Assembly: GCA_049487715.1 (NCBI GenBank)
Contig: CP150573.1
Location: 62,001-126,000 of the forward strand
Length of the DNA: 64,000 nt
Origin: Pycnococcus provasolii
Lineage: Eukaryota > Chlorophyta > Pseudoscourfieldiophyceae > Pseudoscourfieldiales
Reading direction: 5' to 3'
This document shows, in pieces, positions 31,173 to 40,022 of the stretch (the first letter of the stretch is position 1; each line of letters starts with the position of its first letter). The position numbers were made by a program, and so were the translations under genes. The notes under the pieces are model-generated. The model made no database searches. It was not told where the DNA came from and saw only the letters and a program-made list of their open reading frames with translations.

Positions 31173-31620
31173 TCAAAGGCCAAGCAGGCGGCGCAGGGAC
31201 GTGACGTCGTTAGGGCGAGCGGAGTCCTTGATCGACTGGATCATGTCGGGGTCCGGATAGATCTTTCCGTCGCGCACGACGTGTCCAAGGTACTTGAGCT
31301 GCGGTTGAAAGAACTGGCATTTGCGCGCGTTGAGCTTGAGACCGGCGCGATGCAGGCAATGTAGTACGCGACAGAGGTCTTCAGCGTGAGCTTCGTCTAC
31401 GAGCTGCCGATCGCCACGTCGTCGAGATAGTTGCGCGCGACGTCGTTAACGTCCTTCAGCGCATTGTGGATGAACCGTGAAAACGCAGATGGTGCGTTGA
31501 CGAGCCCAAATGGCACGACGACGTACTCGTACTGGCCAGAGGGCGTTACGAACGACGTGAGTTCAGGCTGCTTTAGTCTCAGCTGATGGTACGATGCATA
31601 TAAGTCGATCGCCGAGAACA
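31173..31620 (-). mobile_element. Ty3/Gypsy-type reverse transcriptase relic, frameshifted
   Basis: On the minus strand the piece begins with VFSAIDLYASYHQLRLKQPE, passes FGLVNAPSAFSRFIHNAL and reaches the catalytic YLDDVAIG. A frameshift directly after that leads into EDLCRVLHCLHRAGLKLNAR, KCQFFQPQLKYLGHVVRDGK and LRRLLGL, then a stop. These are the finger/palm and connection segments of an LTR-retrotransposon polymerase. Protease, RNase H, integrase and LTRs are not seen. It is cut off at a G run (31627-31644) at its upstream end. It is an inactive fragment. Confidence 0.88.
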
Positions 31621-32384
31621 CGGACGAGGGGGGGGGGGGGGGGGAAAAAGGCGCGAAATCCATCGCGAATCCCCTTCCCTTTTCCGCCCCCTTTTCCTCC
31701 TCCCTCACAAGCGCGTGCTCCATCACTCCCATCACTCCACTGCTCGTCCGCGCACGCACTTGCCATCGCCTCGTCCGCGCACGCACGGGCTCCTTGCGCA
31801 CCGGAACGTACGGCGATCATCGCCTCGTCCGGACACGCACTGGCTGGCTCGTTGCGCACCGGAACGTACGGCGATCATCGCCTCGTCCGGACACGCACTG
31901 GCTGGCTGGCTCGTTGCGTACCGGAACGTACGGCGATCATCGCCTCGTCCGCGCACGCACTTGCCATCGCCTCGTCCGCGCACGCACGGGCTTGTTGCCC
32001 CCTGGCCAGCGCGGAGACGATTTTGAATTGTTTCCGCGAAGATTCGGGGGAGCCCCGAAACAAGCATAGTTTCGGGAGCTCCCGAATAAACAGGAGGGCT
32101 TTTTTCACTGTTTGGGGATCAATTTTCTCGTCGAGGAGGGTGGGACGAAATAATCGCCGGGGGAAAAATTGAAGTTTTGGAAAATTGGTTCTCGTCGAGA
32201 AACGGCCTTAGTCTATAGGAATAGTCGCACCCGAATCCGTCCCTGCACCTCACCTCACCGCGTCGAAGGTGGAAGATTCCCCTTTCCCCTCTGCCCCTCC
32301 CCTTCCCAGCCCAGCCACAGCAGCAGAGCACACCTTCACAACAACTCACATCGCAGGACCTTGAATCCAGCCATATAGATATCC
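31621..32384. other. non-coding stretch with G run and minisatellite
   Basis: It contains a run of G (about 31627-31644), the minisatellite described separately, a small palindrome (CGGGGGAGCCCCGAAACAAGC / GTTTCGGGAGCTCCCGAA, about 32044-32086) and the C-rich leader of the phosphatase-inhibitor gene. Frames that stay open here are produced by the repeat and are not genes. Confidence 0.5.
31735..31995. repeat. minisatellite, ~60-bp unit
   Basis: Three successive copies of a unit running TTGCGCACCGGAACGTACGG, CGATCATCGCCTCGTCCG, CRCGCACTGGCTGGCT start near 31793, 31852 and 31914. Partial TCGTCCGCGCACGCAC units lie on both sides. Copies differ by a GGCT insertion and single bases. Confidence 0.8.
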
Positions 32385-32955
32385 ATGGCGTCTTCGTCGG
32401 CACACGCACAGCAGCCGCCCACAGCAGCCGTCAACACGCCCGTTGATGCAGAAACGCAGAACAAACACATCACGTGGGACGAGCAAAACTTAGAGTACAA
32501 CGAGGCGAACCGCACGGCGACCATGACCATTGACGAACCGCCGACGCCGTACTTGGGACCGCTCAACCTCGACGACGTGCCTGACGGAGGGCCGCCGTCT
32601 CTAAGTCTCGACGACGACTTCGCGCTTGACGGCGATGCGCCAGCAGCCAGCGGAGCAGAGCTGCAGCCTCCAACTCCCGCGGCGAGCGCGCACGAGCCGA
32701 ACGGGGCGGCAGAGCCTTCGACGACGGATGCGACAGGCGCAGGTGCCGGTGCGGTGCCGGTGCCGGTGCAGGTGCCGGTGTAGGTGTGGTGGAGTACGAG
32801 ACGCGTACGCACTCGTTTGGCTTTGACGACGAGGACGACGACGGCCTTGACCCTGCAGAGCGTGAGGCGCGCAACAGGGACTTTCGCCAGAAGCGCAAGG
32901 CTCACTACAACGAGGCTGGCGCACTTTTTAAACGCAAACTCGAGCAAGTCGAGGA

Positions 32956-32989
<34 letters not shown>

Positions 32990-32995
32990 TCGTGA
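32385..32995 (+). CDS. protein phosphatase inhibitor 2 (PPP1R2-like)
   Basis: Two frames together make one inhibitor-2-like protein. The first has KHITWDEQNLEYNEANRTAT followed by IDEPPTPYLG, matching the WDE..N and IDEP.TPY motifs that bind type-1 phosphatase. The second has RDFRQKRKAHYNEAGALFKR, the FxxKRKxHYNE motif that blocks the active site, then a (DE)n tail. Joining needs removal of 2 mod 3 bases. A GT-AG intron at 32743-32783 (41 bp, in a GCCGGT repeat) does this and gives 189 residues; an indel in the repeat would be the alternative. The start ATG at 32385 has good context (ATCCATGG). The family is likely because both motifs are in the right order and spacing. Confidence 0.75.
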
Positions 32996-33161
32996 TGATG
33001 ATTCAGTAAAAATTAAACATACCCGTAGATCTGAAACTACCAACAAATACCAACGAGAACGCATCATCGGAGACAGCAGGCCAATCTAACCCCTAAAAGG
33101 TCCCACCCCTAAACTAAGCACCTCCGCTATTACGAGCTGGAAGGGGGGAATACAGCAGGGG

Positions 33162-35687
33162 ATGCGGCGGCCGCCTCCCCCGGGGTTTCAGAAAATTCCG
33201 CGCAAGAGACCGATGCCGGCGGCGGCGGCGGCACCCATGTTGGCGTTGGCGTTCCAGGCGGCGGGTAAGCAGCAGCTTAGGTCAATGGCGCACTCAGGCT
33301 CAGTCTCGTCTCTCCTGAGACCTGTGCAACGCTCGGCAACGCTCGCACAACAGTGCCATACCTTGCTTAGGTTCCTATCAACCACCACAGGTTCCTCGTC
33401 TTCACAACAACCACTACATCCGCCCCCTCCGCCCTGCGCACACGCGCTCGACCCCGACGAGTTCGCATACCACCTACCCACGTCACGCATCGCAACAGAA
33501 CCCGCCTCGCCCAGAGACGCTGCGAAACTTCTCGTCGCCTTACCGCCACACACGGAAAACGCACGAAGAGCATACATGCCCTCGTACGCCGCACAAGCCG
33601 CAAACTCGGAACCAAACAACGCAAACTCGGCGAACTCTTCGTCAGCAAAACAACACCTCCGAAACGCCACGTTCGACCAGCTCCCGAGATTCCTGCCGCC
33701 TGACGCGCACGTCGTCTTGAACGATACGCGCGTCATCGACGCACGCGTGCTATGCACAACCTCAGCACAAAAGACGCCGTTCGAGGTACTACTGCTCCAC
33801 CCGCTCGCTCCTAACGCCAACCCCACCGAGGCGGCTAACGCAACCGCCAACGGGCAAACGTGGAGGTGCATGGTGCGCCAACCAGTCGATAAACTCAAAC
33901 ACCTCGACGTCGCCATGAACAGCTCGACGTCAAACATGCTGAGCTTTACGGCAGCACCAGGCTCTTCAGCATCCATAGAGCCGTGGATTGAGGAAGGCGA
34001 GGCTGACGGATCTATCGTGTCCCTCAAAGTTCACGCACCCGAGCACCTCTCACTCACCGAGGCTCTGCACGAGCACGGCGGCGAGGTTCCCATTCCGCCG
34101 TACTTACGACGGGATGCAACGCAAGACGACAGCGAGGCGTACCAGACGGTATTTGCAACCAACGCAGGGTCCGTCGCTGCACCAACCGCATCCTTGCACT
34201 TCACACAGCGTGTGCTGGATTCACTGCTGCTCAAAGGCTGTCAAATGAGCAGGCTCACGCTGCACGTCGGTGCGGGCACGTTCCAGCCGCTGCACAGAGA
34301 CGGCGTAGCGGCTCACGACATGCACGAGGAGGCGGTATCGGCGAATGCGACGGCGCTACGTCGCCTAGCAGATTCGATCGATCGCATGCGTCCCATCGTT
34401 CCCGTCGGCACGACCGCCGCGAGAAGCCTGGAGACACTCTACTGGCTCGGCGTGAAAGCTGTGCGAGATGGACCGCACGTCTTGGCGTGCACGCCACAGC
34501 CGTGGACACTGTCGCAGTGGGAGGCGTACCACATGGAGTCGCCATCGACGAACGACGACGTGTGCGCAGCCAAGGCTCTGCGAGCGCTCGCCAGTGCCGC
34601 AGACAATCACGGCGGCGTCGTGCGCGCGTCGACGGCGCTGTGCATCATTCCTGGATATCGCTTTCGGCTCGTGGACGCGCTCGTGACAAACTTTCACATG
34701 CCAGACTCCACGCTCATGCTTCTCGTCGGCGCTCTCGTCAATGGCAAGGAGCGCGTCGAGGAAATTTACCGCCATGCGCTCGACAGCTCGTACCGCTTCC
34801 TGAGCTACGGCGACGCTAGCCTGCTCTTCAACGAGAGGTCGCGGCACCTGTGGGAACGCGAAAATCACCGAACGCATCTCGACGACGTTCCCATGGACCG
34901 CCGCCAAGAGATGAAGGTGCTGCTGCACTCGTGCTGTGCACCGTGCTCCGGCGCGATGATCGAGGAGATGGCAAGCACGGGCGTGCAGGTGACAATTTTT
35001 TTCTACAATCCGAACATTCACCCGCGCAAGGAGTACGAAATCCGAAAGGCGGAGAATGTGAGGTACGCGAAACGGCTGGGGATTGACTTCGTGGACGCCG
35101 ACTACGACGTCGACGAATGGTACCGCCGTGCGGAGGGAAGCGAGCATAGCCCCGAGCGCGGAGACCGGTGCACGATGTGCTTCGACATGCGGTTCGAGCG
35201 TACTGTCGAGTATGCGAGCAAACATGGATTCACACATGTCACGTCAACGAATGCGACGTCGAGGTGGAAAGACATTGCGCAGGTGAACGCAAGCGGCTTG
35301 CGTGCTGCCATGAGCGGCAGCAGCACGAGCAACGTGGTAAGGTTGCTCGAGCACGACTGGCAGAGTGAGGCAATGTCTGCTCGCAAGTACAAGATCAATG
35401 CAGAGGAGCGGTTCTACAAGCAAGAGTACTGCGGATGCGCGTACAGCCTGCGTGACGTGAATGCGTATCGGCAGCGGCAAGGTCAGGCACCCGTGCGCAT
35501 AGGAACGGCGGACGTTTACTCCGACCCCGTGGCTGACTCGATGGAGGAAAGCCCTCAGGCTGTGGCGGCATTCTTTGAAGACGATCGAGGTGAGGTGATG
35601 GAGGAGTGGCGACGTGAGCGCATGATGTCGAAGTTGTACAAAAGCCGAAGTAAAGGCACGAATGCTGTGGATGATGAGAACTGGTGA
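33162..35687 (+). CDS. QueA-QueH fusion: tRNA epoxyqueuosine synthase and epoxyqueuosine reductase
   Basis: This is one uninterrupted frame of 841 residues. Residues ~100-575 are QueA (SAM:tRNA ribosyltransferase-isomerase): FAYHLPTSRIATEPASPRDA, FLPPDAHVVLNDTRVIDARV, VAAPTASLHFTQRVLDSLLL, LHVGAGTFQP, HDMHEEAV and VPVGTTAARSLETLYWLG, ending with TNFHMPDSTLMLLVGAL and YRFLSYGDASLLF. Residues ~584-790 are QueH: LLHSCCAPCSGAMIEEM, TIFFYNPNIHPRKEYEIRK, ERGDRCTMCFDMRFERT and YKQEYCGCAYS, with all Cys pairs expected for its iron-sulfur site. QueA turns preQ1 in tRNA into epoxyqueuosine; QueH reduces it to queuosine. The first ~95 residues are basic and Ser/Thr/Gln-rich (SVSSLLRPVQRSATLAQQ), as in an organelle-targeting leader. 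It lies between normal eukaryotic genes, inhibitor-2 and UKL. ATGs at 33213 and 33285 are alternative starts. Confidence 0.95.
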   Translation: MRRPPPPGFQKIPRKRPMPAAAAAPMLALAFQAAGKQQLRSMAHSGSVSSLLRPVQRSATLAQQCHTLLRFLSTTTGSSSSQQPLHPPPPPCAHALDPDEFAYHLPTSRIATEPASPRDAAKLLVALPPHTENARRAYMPSYAAQAANSEPNNANSANSSSAKQHLRNATFDQLPRFLPPDAHVVLNDTRVIDARVLCTTSAQKTPFEVLLLHPLAPNANPTEAANATANGQTWRCMVRQPVDKLKHLDVAMNSSTSNMLSFTAAPGSSASIEPWIEEGEADGSIVSLKVHAPEHLSLTEALHEHGGEVPIPPYLRRDATQDDSEAYQTVFATNAGSVAAPTASLHFTQRVLDSLLLKGCQMSRLTLHVGAGTFQPLHRDGVAAHDMHEEAVSANATALRRLADSIDRMRPIVPVGTTAARSLETLYWLGVKAVRDGPHVLACTPQPWTLSQWEAYHMESPSTNDDVCAAKALRALASAADNHGGVVRASTALCIIPGYRFRLVDALVTNFHMPDSTLMLLVGALVNGKERVEEIYRHALDSSYRFLSYGDASLLFNERSRHLWERENHRTHLDDVPMDRRQEMKVLLHSCCAPCSGAMIEEMASTGVQVTIFFYNPNIHPRKEYEIRKAENVRYAKRLGIDFVDADYDVDEWYRRAEGSEHSPERGDRCTMCFDMRFERTVEYASKHGFTHVTSTNATSRWKDIAQVNASGLRAAMSGSSTSNVVRLLEHDWQSEAMSARKYKINAEERFYKQEYCGCAYSLRDVNAYRQRQGQAPVRIGTADVYSDPVADSMEESPQAVAAFFEDDRGEVMEEWRRERMMSKLYKSRSKGTNAVDDENW

Positions 35688-35818
35688 AGATTTGACGGAA
35701 CAACAACAACAGCAACATTGTTCATCATCATCAACAACAACAACAATTAACAACACAGTTTTTGTCTGTAAAGAAACAAATTTTTTTTTCAGTATAGTTT
35801 GGTATACGCTAATCGAAG

Positions 35819-37579
35819 TCACAATCCAAGCCAGTAACGGTCACCAAAATCGCCAACGCCAGGCGTCACTTTGAGATCTTCATTCAAGCAATGGTCTATC
35901 TCCGTCGTAACGATCGTGATGTCCGGGAAACGCGTCGCCACCTCCCTCAAACCTTCGGGCGAGGCGATCAGGCTCACGAAGATGATGCGGCTCGGCGGAA
36001 CACCCTTCTCGACAATCACATGGATCGCCTCGCAGACGCTACGCCCGGTGGCAAGCACAGGATCCATGAGCAGAACGTGGCGACGTGAAATGTCCGGAGG
36101 CAGGCGCTCGTACACGGTACGCCTTGTCAGCGGGCTTCCCTCGTCGTTCAGCACGTCGCCGTGCCTGTGGATCAAGATCTTCCCAATGCGGCATCCCTTG
36201 CAGCATGCGCGCAGCGCATTCTCCATCGCCTCTCCGCTTCGGATCATGCTGACGCCGCACAGGTGATCCGCGAAGTCGACACCGACGTACTGCGCCCCAA
36301 GCGGCGTGATGACGTGCTTCTCCTTGAAGGGAAGGTAGCCGAGAGCAGCCTCCACGACGAGGCGGATGAGCCGATCGGCGTAGAACGCAAAGTCCTCCTT
36401 GCACGTATTGCGATCACGGATGATTGTGTGCATGGATCGCGTCTGAAAGTTGCCGTGCATGACGTGAAGGTTGGGGAAAATGCGCCGAAGGTCCGTCTGC
36501 TGCAATTTCGACTGGATGTGCTGCACGATGAGTCCGATGGCGACGGTGTTTTCTCCTCGTGCCCACGGGATGATGATATCTGCGTCGCGTTTCGACGGCA
36601 GCACGAACGCCTCGAACGACGGCTTGACGAACCGCGTGTACTGCTCGATGACTCCGTTGACGTCGCGTCCTCGTTCCTTGGTATCTCTCTTGATTCGTCG
36701 TGCGAGGCGCACGTCGTCGTCGGTGTCGACGAACACCTTCAAGTTGAGCAAGTCTCTCACTTCGTCCATGGCCAGAACCAAGATGCCCTCGACGATGACG
36801 ACGTCCGCCCTGTGCACGTGCACGACCTCCTCTCCTCTCCTGTGCAAGGTGAAGTCGTACGTGGGAACGTCAGCAGGCTTGCCGTCTCTGATGGTGACTA
36901 AGCACTCGACCAAGCTCTGCGTGTCAATGGCGTTCGGGTGGTCGAAGTTGTAGTCCTTGACGTGTTCGTGCTCCTCTTCCGTGAGTCCTCTGTAGAACGA
37001 GTCTTGGCTGATGAGCACAACGCGGTGGTCCGCGAGGTTGTGTATGATGCGTTCGCACACGGTCGTTTTTCCCGACGCGGTTCCTCCCGCGACGCCAATG
37101 AAGAAGGGCTCACCTTGCGGCTGGTTGTTCCCGTCGTATGTGTTTGTTTCTGCGCCGTTCGACGTCTGCGCGCCTGCGGACACGAGAGACGTGCGTACGT
37201 TTGCGAGTGACGACGACGACATAGGTGCGTCGTTCCCAGACGCAGATGTGAGTACATCGTCGAACGCAAAGCTGCCATTGGCAGGAAGGCCGGAACGCTG
37301 TTCCCCCACGATGGCACCAGTGCTGGCCGCCCCGCCGAATGCCAGTTTATTTTTCGCCGATTTCGAGTCTCCTGACGACCCCCCTGATCCTGACGACCCA
37401 CCTGATCCTCGGAACCGAAACAGGCGCGAGTCACTCACGGGCGACCCGGGCGCCATCATAGTCTGATTATTCCCACCATGAGCACCACCAGGAGCATGAG
37501 CAGGGACAGGATCACTGCTATAGGGATGAAGGGATCCCGAGCGCTTATTGGATGGAGACGTGGGCGCGGACACCGACAT
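35819..37579 (-). CDS. bifunctional uridine kinase / uracil phosphoribosyltransferase (UKL type)
   Basis: I use the ATG at 37579; the open frame to 37627 has only a TTG. The 586-residue protein has a disordered first ~170 residues, then uridine kinase and a C-terminal UPRT-like domain, the plant UKL order. Kinase marks are FFIGVAGGTASGKTTVCERI (Walker A), LISQDSFYRGL and YNFDHPNAIDTQ, the Asp that acts as base being in the SQDSFY segment. The UPRT half has LHVMHGNFQTRSMHTIIRD, GVSMIRSGEAMENALR and the PRPP loop LLMDPVLATGRSVCEAI, ending in VGDFGDRYWLGL. Both act in pyrimidine salvage to UMP. The gene is divergent from ATG13 across a region with six CCCTAA units. Confidence 0.93.
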   Translation of the reverse strand: MSVSAPTSPSNKRSGSLHPYSSDPVPAHAPGGAHGGNNQTMMAPGSPVSDSRLFRFRGSGGSSGSGGSSGDSKSAKNKLAFGGAASTGAIVGEQRSGLPANGSFAFDDVLTSASGNDAPMSSSSLANVRTSLVSAGAQTSNGAETNTYDGNNQPQGEPFFIGVAGGTASGKTTVCERIIHNLADHRVVLISQDSFYRGLTEEEHEHVKDYNFDHPNAIDTQSLVECLVTIRDGKPADVPTYDFTLHRRGEEVVHVHRADVVIVEGILVLAMDEVRDLLNLKVFVDTDDDVRLARRIKRDTKERGRDVNGVIEQYTRFVKPSFEAFVLPSKRDADIIIPWARGENTVAIGLIVQHIQSKLQQTDLRRIFPNLHVMHGNFQTRSMHTIIRDRNTCKEDFAFYADRLIRLVVEAALGYLPFKEKHVITPLGAQYVGVDFADHLCGVSMIRSGEAMENALRACCKGCRIGKILIHRHGDVLNDEGSPLTRRTVYERLPPDISRRHVLLMDPVLATGRSVCEAIHVIVEKGVPPSRIIFVSLIASPEGLREVATRFPDITIVTTEIDHCLNEDLKVTPGVGDFGDRYWLGL

Positions 37580-38013
37580 AGAAGTAGTAGAACAGTGCGG
37601 GTGGATGAAGTGCGGGAAGAAGGACAAATGACGACGACGAAAGGTTGGGCGGCGCGAAAACCACTGAGATAACCCTAACCCTAACCCTAACCCTAACCCT
37701 AACCCTAGTTCCAGGATACCCTAACTAACCTAAAGCCCTAACCTAATCCGCCTAAACACCCAACCTCGGATTTATATTTTATTTCCTCTCCCGAAGACGC
37801 CGCGTAAAGGTACACTACACGTGTCTCGAATAGCCCTCGAAAAGGGTCGGTCCGAAGGATTCCCAAGAGGGGGGGGGATTCCCAAGTCCCAACCAGATAG
37901 ATGGTCCCAACCCCTTTGTTCCACCTCTTTTCACCCCAGTTTTTTCCCCCAGTCTGTCGTTCTCCTCCGTCTCATCTTTCCCGCATAGAAAGAAATCCCA
38001 AGAAGAAAGAAGA
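37580..38013. promoter_or_regulatory. divergent UKL / ATG13 promoter region with (AACCCT)6
   Basis: A 434-bp gap between two genes that are transcribed away from each other. At 37671-37706 there are six perfect AACCCT units, then degenerate ones to about 37750 (CCCTAACTAACCTAAAGCCCTAACCTAA). In plants short AAACCCTA 'telo-boxes' in promoters bind Myb/TRB-type proteins. Whether the array here is a promoter element or a scar of telomere repair is open. Confidence 0.45.
37671..37706. repeat. interstitial telomere-like repeat (AACCCT)6
   Basis: Six head-to-tail copies, TTAGGG type when read on the other strand. It differs from the CCCTAAA-like text at 52810-52985. Confidence 0.95.
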
Positions 38014-39924
38014 ATGGCGACTGACACAAGTAGTAGTGGTACCTGTCGTTTGAGTGCGATAATCTTAGAAAGCATCAACAAGGCGATTATGATTGTCGCA
38101 CACGCAAGAACACCTGTGGCGGTTCCTCCACCTTCACCTTCGTCATCTTCGTCGTCATCTTCGTACCTCCCAGGGCGTTCTCCATCTTGCAACAGGTGGT
38201 TTCACACCAACCTCGACGAAGCCTCTATAGCCACGCCAGTCATTCAAGCGATAATCACTTCGCTCAGAAACAAAGTGCAGTACAACAACAACCTCTCATC
38301 GTCGTCATCATCCTCATCATCCAACTTCAACGGGTTCATATCTGTCAACCTGCAGGTCGTTCTATTGCCGGATGACGACTCCGCCGAACAAGAAGACGTA
38401 CTCCTCGAAGAATGGAGACTTCACGTCACGCCTAGAAGCAGTAACGCAACTTCGGCAGACAACAACAACAACAACAACACGGCGCCGGTTCTTGAAACGC
38501 CGACCGTGTACAAAAGACTCGTCGTCGTCATGAGGTCGCTCTACACGCTCGTGCACGCCTTACCCGCAGCGGCCATCGCGAAGCACCTACCCGCAAGAAT
38601 TCAAATCAAAACCGCTCAGACACCAACGGCCGACATTGACGAGAACGCCGAGTTCAACCACTTCCACTTCGCAGCTATCAAGTCTGCTGTCGCCACCGTG
38701 AAATTTCAAGCCGTATACCGAACGGAGAACGCACTCGAACACATCTTGAGGCAAGTCGGAAACAACGGGGACGTGCGTGCAGACTGGGTCGCACCAGCCA
38801 CCACCGCCACAACGCCAACGCCGCTGCCACCTCCAACGAAAATGAAAACGCCCATGTCGTCACCAGTTCCCGTGCCACAGCGTGCCGCCAACGCCGTGCC
38901 GCTCAACACACAGAGCGGATTTCACCTGCAGGCGGCGTCAGTCGCCGTGACGACCGCGACGACGACCGGGAATGCTGCTGGGCCCGTTGGCGCACGCGCG
39001 GCATCCGCGCCAAACGCACACAACAACATGCCACGCGTGCCGAGCGGCGTTCTATCCGACCTGCTTGCGCGGAAAGCTCTCACGGCGGGAGAGGAGAACG
39101 CGGTGGCCGTCGCCGCCGCGGCAGCGTCGCCGCCGCCAGCCAAGCCAGCCACGGAACAGTCGCCGTCAGCATCGCCGTCCACGACGACTGCGGCAACTCC
39201 GACGCCTGCACCACGCCCGACATCCGCGGCGTCGCTTCCCTTTGCGATGACGCCCCCGAGCTTTCCGAGCACGCCAGGGCTGCATGGCGTTGGCAGCGTC
39301 GTTGGCGTGCCTGGTGGAAGCCTTGTGCGCCGCTCGAGCTGGAGTCCGCGTGAGACGCCAAGCAGCGGAGGCAGCGGAAGCGTGTTTGGCGCAACGCTCG
39401 CGGAAGGACCGTCTGCGAGCGTCACGCTGAATAGCCCGAACCCCTTCCCGTCGGGCTTGTCCGCATCGGGGCTCGGCGATGCGGTGGCGGCAGCTGCCCG
39501 ACTGGAGAGCGACGTTGTAGCCGCGGCGGCAGCCTGGGACGACGACGACGCTCTGCCGTTCGCGCTCGACGAGGAGGCACGTGCTCCACCCTCAGCCTCG
39601 CGCATCGCGAGCGGCGGCAACGACGGAAACGGCGGCGGTGCTGCCACCACGACGCCTAGTCGCGCATGGAGCTGGGGATGGGGTGGCGGCGCTCGCGCTG
39701 CAGGACGAAGTGAGGAGGACGGAAGAGGAGGACACCAGCAGGATCAGGATCAGCAGCGCGACCGTCGCTCTGATTCCGACGCCGATGCCGCTCCCGCAGA
39801 CGCGGATCTGGGTGGACTTCTGCAACTTCTCAAGTCTGCACCGAGCTTGAGGTCAGGCTCGACGACAGAAGAGCGCTCTCTCGCAGATGCGCTCGACGAG
39901 CTGAACATCTTGAAAGGCTTTTAA
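38014..39924 (+). CDS. ATG13: autophagy-related protein 13 (HORMA domain)
   Basis: The protein has 636 residues in a single exon. ATG13 is the regulatory subunit of the ATG1 kinase complex that starts autophagosome formation. The N-terminal ~240 residues form a HORMA domain. Marks are SINKAIMIVAHARTP, CNRWFHTNLDEA, VLLEEWRLHVTPRSS, VYKRLVVVMRSLYTLVHALP and SAVATVKFQAVYRTENALE, in the expected order. Asn and Ser runs enlarge two loops. The remaining ~400 residues are disordered, rich in Ala, Pro, Ser and Thr, where target-of-rapamycin phosphorylation and ATG1 binding usually occur. A short conserved-looking stretch, ADALDELNILKGF, ends the protein. The family is assigned by pattern; a profile search would confirm. 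Confidence 0.82.
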   Translation: MATDTSSSGTCRLSAIILESINKAIMIVAHARTPVAVPPPSPSSSSSSSSYLPGRSPSCNRWFHTNLDEASIATPVIQAIITSLRNKVQYNNNLSSSSSSSSSNFNGFISVNLQVVLLPDDDSAEQEDVLLEEWRLHVTPRSSNATSADNNNNNNTAPVLETPTVYKRLVVVMRSLYTLVHALPAAAIAKHLPARIQIKTAQTPTADIDENAEFNHFHFAAIKSAVATVKFQAVYRTENALEHILRQVGNNGDVRADWVAPATTATTPTPLPPPTKMKTPMSSPVPVPQRAANAVPLNTQSGFHLQAASVAVTTATTTGNAAGPVGARAASAPNAHNNMPRVPSGVLSDLLARKALTAGEENAVAVAAAAASPPPAKPATEQSPSASPSTTTAATPTPAPRPTSAASLPFAMTPPSFPSTPGLHGVGSVVGVPGGSLVRRSSWSPRETPSSGGSGSVFGATLAEGPSASVTLNSPNPFPSGLSASGLGDAVAAAARLESDVVAAAAAWDDDDALPFALDEEARAPPSASRIASGGNDGNGGGAATTTPSRAWSWGWGGGARAAGRSEEDGRGGHQQDQDQQRDRRSDSDADAAPADADLGGLLQLLKSAPSLRSGSTTEERSLADALDELNILKGF

Positions 39925-39926
39925 AC

Positions 39927-40022
39927 TGCTCATACAGTAATGAAGTGTACTTTAGACCTTTTGTTTTACCCCACCTACCTATTCAGCGTCCGGCATGAGA
40001 GGTCCCCTTGCGCTTGTTGTCG
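39927..40022 (+). repeat. dispersed 3'-flank element, copy 3
   Basis: It starts right after the ATG13 stop codon. It keeps CTCAT.CAGTAATG..GTGTACTTTA and the second half (GCGTCCGGCATGAGAGG, TCCCCTTGCGCTTGTTGTC) of copy 1 at 6457-6591. The middle is shortened. Confidence 0.6.

Noticed and set aside
31594-32172. 192-residue open frame with repeated RTGTYGDH-type units
   Set aside because: It is the translation of the minisatellite; the repeat stays open in several frames on both strands.
33162-35687. Bacterial contamination as the source of the QueA-QueH gene
   Set aside because: The frame has an N-terminal leader and Asn/Ser/Ala-rich inserts like its neighbours, and lies between clearly eukaryotic genes on one continuous sequence. 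I keep it as a check in the findings but do not favour it.
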